From: Terebella lapidaria
Lineage: Eukaryota; Annelida; Polychaeta; Terebellida; Terebellidae
Assembly: GCA_949152475.1 (NCBI GenBank)
Contig: OX424564.1
Location: 28,952,165-29,016,164, forward strand
Reading direction: 5' to 3'
Length of the DNA stretch: 64,000 nucleotides
This document shows, piece by piece, positions 47,751 through 56,700 of this stretch; the stretch's first letter is position 1, and every line of letters starts with the position of its first letter. The notes under the pieces are model-generated. The model saw nothing but the letters and a program-made list of their open reading frames with translations. It made no database searches and was not told the DNA's origin. A program made the translations under genes and the position numbers.

Positions 47751-50700
47751 GTAAGTTGATACAGATATATCCTGCAAATAATCAACAAGTGCATGTGAAT
47801 ACTTCTTATTCCTGTAATATTCTAATTGACGTGAAAACCACTATAACAGATCGAACGAATTTCAAATTTTCAGGGCAAATTGGACCAGCTGTCGGACATG
47901 AAGGTATCAAGTTTGTATGGCGGGTATTGTCGGGCTAATCAGGGACCAGTCTTTAAAGCTTTGTGTAAAGGCACATAAAAGCTCCGATGACGATTGTGAA
48001 GGTTTTTTGTCGCCTGCATCAGGAGGTGACATACTCAAATACGATTAAAACGGCCCATGGATAGATGTGTTGGTCCGGTCCTGCAATAGTACTGCAGCAT
48101 TTGTTTCAAAATTTTTAGTGTCAATAAGCGGATGGAGACAATCACTATCAAATATTCCAGTTAGATTGTGAAACGTTCTCAAATTTTCTTCATGCCTGAC
48201 AACCGCAAAATATTGCGAGTACTTCGATAGATTTGACCGATCAGACAGCGGCTTCCCTGGAATGGCTTGAGCACTGTTCCGAAAGATGTCATTCTTGAAT
48301 GAGAACGTATTGCCCACCATTCAAATTGTCGGGGGAAAAGTTTGTCAAAAAATATTCATGCACGTACCAGTTCCCTTCTTATCAACCGATGTATGCGAAC
48401 GTAAGTCTTGAACATGATTGAATGGGCATTTAAACCATACTTGCATTGTTCTCGTAGGTGTTTAATCAATGCTGTATGTTGGTTAAACACCTGCCGGTCA
48501 CGGCTGAGTAATTTTCTGTATGGTTTAAAATAGAGAAACCCCTCGAGTAACAGGGAGTTATTCAACATAGTCTCGGGCTGCCGCCCTCGACCATGTTGAA
48601 TAACCCCCTGTTCCTCGGGGTTTCTCTATTTCTTATTTTGCAGCATTTAACGAGAACTTATAAATATAAGGCATTTGTATTTACAGGAATCTCTTCAAAT
48701 CTACACAATCTTCATGGAATTATATCGATATGACAGTCAGTTAAAAACAGGCAAAAGGAGACGGGTGATCAAACACCGCAGACACGGCGCTGTGTCTGTA
48801 TCGATTTTCTACTCGGTACTGGTGACAGGGTGCACAATGCTTTGCGGAAATATGTTTTATAGCGATTTTTCTCGTTCGATGCAGTTTGACGAAATATTTC
48901 ACCCAAAACATGTTGTTTTACAGGTCGAATACTATATGTATAGATGTGAAAAATGGAGCCTAAGCGTACAAGTTAAGTTTATGTAGCTTGTCATATTTAT
49001 ATTAACGAGCTATCGTGCATATACTCTGATTTTTCTAACTCGTTTACATCGTTTTTCGCCGATATTTTTGCAATGTTTAATGGTATCGTATTGTAACTTG
49101 GCATACTTCACCTGGAGATCAAACGGCATTTTTCTGCAAACTTTCAGACTTCTGCTCATAGAACTGTGAGAGTTAGCAATTTACTGCAATGATAAATTTT
49201 CCCTAATGTCCTGTCGTATGCATGTCAACAAATATTGTTTTCCTTTGGCACGTGATGAGCGATTCTGTTCGGATAATTTGCATAGGGGCGAGGGTTAGGA
49301 TTCGGGACCGCCCACGCATGTAAACTGATTCGAAATGACTCGTACGTGCAGGCACCTTGACGACAACTGACAACCCGATCCCCCTACTATGACTAATTTG
49401 AACTTGTCCATTTGGATTCCGTCATCAGTTGTCGAGAACCAAGCAATATGTCGGCGCCCATGGTTCGAGCAAATCCTCGCTTAAATAAAACTTTTGTGTT
49501 TTGAAAGAAATAGATAGCGTTCCGGAAGGCAGGTTTGTGTAAACTAATTGCCGTTTTTACCACAGACATGCAATATTCAGTTGAATAGTTCGCTCGAAGT
49601 TACTTGACTGAACGGAAGGCAAAAAACGGTGTAAACGAGTTTAAAAAATCAGAGTATAGGTGTTTCGAATTGATATGGGTCTGGAAAAGGTCTGGAAATT
49701 GTCCCATTTTGAGTCTACAAAGTCACTGGTCTTGTTATTCACAGAATAGTGAAAACTATGTGACTATAATTGCAGTATGTCAAAACTACAGCAATGCGAA
49801 CTCAAATAAACTTCCCATTCCCCACATTTCCACATTGGAATCGAGCTATGTACTGCTGAGAGGCGACACATGTATTTTACTACATTTCTTGGCCCAAGTA
49901 ACATATCCTGCGCCTTCCTCTATATGGCCCAAGTATCATATCCTGCGCCTTCCTCTATATTCAATAAGGATTATAAAGGTGCGAGACGGATTAAATGGTA
50001 TGTTTTCAGTGGACGAGTAGTATTAGGGAGCAGTGTACGGTACTTGGGCCCATTTCGGCACGCTTACTCGTTAATCCAAACAGCAACGTCAGTTTGATGA
50101 CGGAGCGATGGACAACTATCAATCACTCATTCATGCAGATCACAATAATTCCAATGCTCACATTAGTCCAATTAATACTAATAATCCACTATATGATCAC
50201 GACAAATATCCGCTAATATTCTACATGTCCACTCACATGGATCAGTTCTCTATAATATTCATAGGTAATGGCGTGCACAGCCGAACATGTGCTTTGTGGC
50301 GGGAAAATACTGGTGCAAGGTGAAGGTTGTATGGGTGTGTCAAGTCTGTGCATGTTATGATTGGTGCATGCTGTTAAGGGGTGCCTGTAAATTTGCATAT
50401 CAATGTTCTTAAGTGTAATGTGTGTTAAGTATGGAGGGAAACATGCGCCGTATGCATATGCGTGTTTGTGGACCAGGGAACATGTGAGTCGGGGCGGGAG
50501 TACATGGTGATGTAAACATGTATGTGCTTAGGGGAAGGATTTGGGGCCGGGCTCTACCTGTAAAAAATATGCTACATTCACAGGGAGGAACCGTTTGTTT
50601 GATTCCATGTGTATCAGTCTGATTCACTGAGCAAATTGTCTGTTTCTATTGGCAAATTAGCAAGTAAGCGGTGGGTCACCAGTAAGACATGCTGGGTCAA

Positions 50701-53700
50701 TAGAAAAATGTCAACAAAATCTGATATTTTCAAATCATTCAAGGCGGGCCTCAAATAACCATAACGCCCACAAAAACATATTATTGTTATTTTGAATGTG
50801 ACATAGCATACCCATGAGATCACACTTACTGTTTCATATGATACTGACTAATAAATCATTCAATTCGCATATCACGGTAGCCTGTGAAATATACGCATCT
50901 CCATGCGAAATGCTTAAATCAGTCGATTGAAGAAGATTTAGGTTATTTGTGAAATACAGGTGTCTCATATATATTGTTTGTTGTGTTGAATTATGTCGAG
51001 TTTGTTTTTACAAAACAGATTCGTCTGTCTGTGAGAAAACGTTCCATCCGTATGGCGGAATGATACACCCTGTACATTTCCGAGTGAGCTCATTCGCTGA
51101 ATGCCAGCAGAAGTGTATTGAAGCCACCGGATTTCGATGTCAATCCTTCTACTACAGTTATTCTCGGAAATACTGTTTTCTCTCCGAAGACTTCAGAAAA
51201 GATCCTCTCCTGCCATCTACCGATTCTGAATTCATTTACTACGAAAGACCAAGACATTGTGGTAAGTTAGTACAAATAAGAGATTGATTTTGTTGCGAAG
51301 ACCACATATTTTCCGGATGCCCTTTTCGTGTCACCCATAATACCCATAATACATAAGTCGCTCCGACTAGTCAAACATGCCTAATGCCAGGTTCAAAGTC
51401 ACCGAAAGATTCACCATGTGCAGCTCTGTATTTACTCCTGTAACAGTGTATGCTCTGTCTCCAAATACATGTACTTGAAAAGTTTTCCAGCCATAACGGT
51501 TCAAGGTCGATACAGTAATCTTAACCATTGAACCGGTGGCATTTACCGATGAGTCTGTCCTTGTGGACACCTTGAATTCAGTAGTATTTTGGAATATGAT
51601 CGGAAACTGAATACTTGTCATATTGTTGGGCAGTTGTACATACTTACATGCGTAAACTGTCTGGCCTTTGATGATGACGGGTATCGTTTTATTTACACTA
51701 GACATGAATCTCGTCGAGCTTTGCTTATATCTCGAAACTTACTAATGATAGGCATCATCAAAATCGTAACTAGCGGTAACACGTGGATACACGCATTTCT
51801 GCCACTGAACCGATTGTTAATATAAAACATTCGATGGCAGAGGTTTTCCTCACTATACTCATACGGCCTTTCTAGTACATTAGCTCAGGTCAAATTTGGT
51901 CGGAATCGTTCGAGTTGTGTGGAAATTTGCATGCTGGATCAATTTTCAATATTTGCTTCTTATGGAAACGGGTCAAACATCCAAATTTAGGTCGCCATCT
52001 TGAATTTCAAAATGTCCGATAGCGCGGACAAATTTTCGTTAGTTTTCAGCCCATAATACACATGGGTGAGTCACTGCTTTGATATTCTAACCTCATGTTT
52101 TCACACTCAAGGAATTTAGTGTGATACCCCAAAATCAGATTTTCTGCACTATGTTTGAATATCAGATAATTTTCGGGAGGCAAAAATGGTTTTATGGGCA
52201 TTTTTCAAATTAGCTGCCATCCAGAAAAGAATTCCAGAATCGTGTTTTGGGCTATAACTCATAAGGCTAGAAATATTCGAGGTGTGACTCTCGTATGTTA
52301 GGGGCTGAAAACTAGCGAAGATTGTCCTGTGCCGGTGGCCATATTGAGAATCAAAATGACGACCTAAATTTTGTTGGTATCAGTGTAACCAGCTATATGA
52401 AAGAGCATAGACAATTGTGCAGGCATGCTTATTTTCACGTCTTCTTCACAATCTAAATCATTGGGGGTTTTTTTTATCTAAAATAATGTACTAATCCAAG
52501 TTTCGATGCCTTATTATAACTCCTGGGCCTTATTTTTTTCAGCATATGCATAATTCGAGAGATAATGTGGCATTTATTTTGAAAATGCCTATTCGAACAC
52601 CAAATAACCTGGATTAGTTATCATCACGAGAACTCTATCGACTCTGAGTAAACCGCTGTGTCTCCGGTATGTGGCACTATTGTTGCACTAAACGCTCCGA
52701 AATCGATCTCACATACCGGTGAAATCTGCGCGGGGCGGCGCCACTGTTACCACACAAGCATTAAACTATTTCGTGGGGGCGGGTCAGGTCACACCAGCCT
52801 GCAAAAAAATGTGTTATGAGCTACTTTCGCATTCGCTCAGAAACATGTGACGCCATGTCCATGCCTATCATTATATGGTATCTAGACTGCCTCGTTTTCA
52901 GTTTCACATAATAGTTCGCTATTACATTGAAATAAATATATTTCATCAGTCGCGCGCTCGTGGTTACCATGCGTGTATTGTTGTTATCCACCAATACAAC
53001 AATTTCTCTCCGCGATTAGACCTAACTCACAATAATGACCGCCCAGTATCCCAGTGCATTGAACATTGAACTTGTATTGTACTGTATGTTTATTTTTCTC
53101 ACATAATATTTTCACAACATTCAACAAGTAACAGAGAGGAAAGTACCGAATGTGAGAAAGGTATCTTACAAAAACCAGAGGCTGTTGACCTATATACATG
53201 AGCACAAAAAAGACACATACAAAAAACATTGGTTAATGATATAGGTTGCTTGATACCTTTACAAATGGATCGGAATTAACGTTTACCATTATTTTCTTTG
53301 AGAGAACATATTTACACTTCATATGTACACATGTAGTGGTTAACACAGTGGAATATAGAAAGAATATATGTTGTTTTTTTAATTACACCCGGAAAACTGT
53401 TTTGGTCGAGATTGCATATGTTACACTCTGAAAATCAGATATTACACTTATATATAGCCCATAACATTTCCTTGACCCTTTTTGAGAATTGTTTTCTGGT
53501 ATTACTAGATATAATATCTTGTGACAAGTTTGACCAAATGCGTGGACCATGATACAGAATGCTATTTGAGGCCATTTTGGTTTTATACAGTTGCCGATGA
53601 GGTTCATGAATACGCCGAGTATTGTGTTGGTGTATTTGGTTGTTTGGGACAAATATTTGCATGAGTGGACAGGGTAGACAATGTTGATGATGATCAAACA

Positions 53701-56700
53701 TCAACTTGGATACCTCAAGTTTATACAGATCACTAAACTTGAGGATATGGGTTTCCTTGAAGAGCGGCTCAGTATGCGAGTTATATTTAGCTCGACTGAT
53801 GATACGTATTGCTTTTTTCTGTAAAGATTCAATTTTCCCACGATATCCCTTCGCAGTCATTCCCCAGCAAGCTATCCCATAAGTAATATATGACTGGAAC
53901 AATGAATAATACAATGTTTTCAAGTGCTCTTTTGGTAGTATATTTTGAACACTTTTAAGTATATATAGAGAGCTTGACAATTTACTAGATATGTATGATA
54001 CATGATTGGACCATGATAGTTTATCATCAATATATAGCCCCAAGAATTTAACCGAACCCTTCATGTCAATTTTTTTACCACCTATTGCAACTTCATGCCC
54101 TGTTGGTGCGAAATTGTTTCGTATAGAATGTGACATATACATGCAGTTTGTTTTGGCTACATTCAGAGACAATTTATTTGCATAAAACCAATCCGTCACC
54201 TTTTCGAGGTCCCTGTTTATGGCAGAAAATAAGGTACTATTGTTTTGTGATGAAGCGAATATTGTGGTGTCATCTGCAAATAGAATAACATTCGAACTAG
54301 ATATAACAGATGGCATGTCATTAGTATAAATGATGAAAAGTAACGGTCCCAGAACCGAACCCTGTGGAACGCCACAAGTAATATTCCTTGGATTTGAGTT
54401 TTTGTCAAGAAATGTAACAAATTGTTTGCGATTGTCCAGATAACTTTGAAACCATTGCAGAGCATGTCCACGTACACCATAAAACTCGAGCTTAGACAAT
54501 AAAATTGCATGATCAATTGTGTCGAAGGCTTTGGAAAGGTCGAGGAAGACGCTAAGCGTGTTCTCCCCCGCCTCCAAAGCCCTCAGACACGAAGAAATAT
54601 ATTGAATAACACCATGGTTTGTAGAGTGGCCCTTGCGAAAACCATATTGACTTTCGTATAATAAGTTATTAAATGATAAATAGGCATACAGACGCTTGTG
54701 AACAATTTTTTCCAATACTTTCGAGATTGAGGGCAATAGTGATATTGGCCGATAATTTGTTAGGAATGTTTTTTCCTTAGATTTATAAACAGGTATGACT
54801 TTGGCAGTTTTCAGTATGTCAGGGACGACACCCTTGTCTATAGAGTCATTGATGGCAATAGATAACGGAAAGGCTATATGAGAGCTAATCTTTCTCAGAA
54901 AGAAAGATGAGATGCCATCAATACCTGAACTAGTTTTGGGCTTAAATTTCATTATAATGTTGTAGACTTCCACAGGGTCCGTGGGGATCATAAAAAAAGA
55001 GTTGCTAAAATTTCCATTTAAATGTGTATGGAAGGAATGTTGCGGGTTGGGGATTGCTGCCGAAAGATTTGAGCCAACAGTGGTGAAAAATTTACAGAAT
55101 TCATCGCTAATAATCTGTGGATCATTTTCAGTTTTGCCATCGACAACGAAGGACGTACAGGTCGGGTTTTTTTTATCATTTCGCCCTGTGCATTTTCGTA
55201 GAACATTCCACGTTTTCCTTGTATCCCCTTTAAATCTATTTATCAAATTTCCATAATACAACTGTTTGGCTTTCCGTTTGGCATGATTGAATACCATGCG
55301 GTATAACTTATGATGTTGTGATATGCGGGCCGTACTGTCATGGCCAGAAGATTGCTTCCGTATCTTATCCAATTTATGAGACGAACACAAGAGACCTTTA
55401 GTCATCCACGGTTCACGAAGAATAAACTTATGTGGTATTACCTTTTGCTCCAATGGCGCACATATGTCCATATATTCCTTTATCTTGTTGACTATATATT
55501 CGAATTTAGTATCGGTATCCATGATGGTTAGAACTGACCAATCAGTTGCACAAAGCATATTATTTATCGCACCGATAGAGGTTTCATCCAAATTTCTGCT
55601 CTGTATAGTCAATGGGCATTTACGTGGACGTTTTTGCTTACCAATAAACAATATGATGGGAAAATGATCTGAAATATCAGATATCAATAGGAATGAAAAC
55701 ATCGTGTGCATCGCGGTGATATTCGCATATATATTATCTATTAAAGTAGCACTTGATTGTGTTATTCTGCTCGGTCTCGTTGCAGTTGGAACAAGACCCG
55801 CTGAAAAAAACCGCATCCAGGAAAAGTTCCGAGGCATTATGGTTAGTATTCAACAGATCAATATTCTGATCTGTACCGATTATAATCTGATCTATCCCAG
55901 ATAGATGGGAAAAAATATTTTCATACAGGGAAATTGTATCATTGGTACACGTACCGGGTACTCGATATACCTCTCCAACCACAACCTTCCTGCCACAGTC
56001 ATTGATTTCAATAAAAATGGATTCAAAAATATTTTCTTCAAAAATAGACAGATCATCACGAGGTGAAAAGTTGAAAATGTCCCTTATATACAATGCTACA
56101 CCTCCACATTTGCTGTTTTTACGATTCGCACTTACCATGCTATAGCCGGGTAAGTCATACATGTTACAATTCTCTCTGCTCAGGAAAGTTTCACAAATCA
56201 TTAGAAAATCAACATTTATACCTTGTTTCTCCAATTTCAGAAGCAAGATTTTAAGATGATCAAAATGACTAGGTACACTTCTTATATTGATGTGTATGGC
56301 AACATATTTAGAGTTCTGGGTGTCCATGGGCCGTAGCTGAGCTAGGCTGCCAGGGTCACTATAGACACTACTTTGGCCATTGAAATTGAAAGGCGTTTGT
56401 GCCATATTTTCACTGTCTAACACTTGCATCAGGTCAAAGTTAGGGTCATTCATGATTGAGTCGATATCATACCGACTGGTCATAGTGATGTAATGCAAAA
56501 TATAGTGAAATATTGAGATAGAATGATAAAAAGTGCATAATGCTTTGTAGCATGTTGCATGTGCACATGTCAGGGACGACCAAAATAGGAGAACAAACAC
56601 GAAATATACAACTGCAATAAAGGTGATAACCACCACTACGAGCATGTAGCATAGCTGAAGTACAGGTCATCACTTGTGCACAGTGAACAATTTCAGAACC

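Noticed and set aside
47627..47938. Single-exon reading of the 103-codon ORF
   Set aside because: A strong GTAAGT donor after the signal peptide and a matching paralogous exon show that only 47696-47750 is the coding exon here; the rest is intron, apart from a possible small linker exon.
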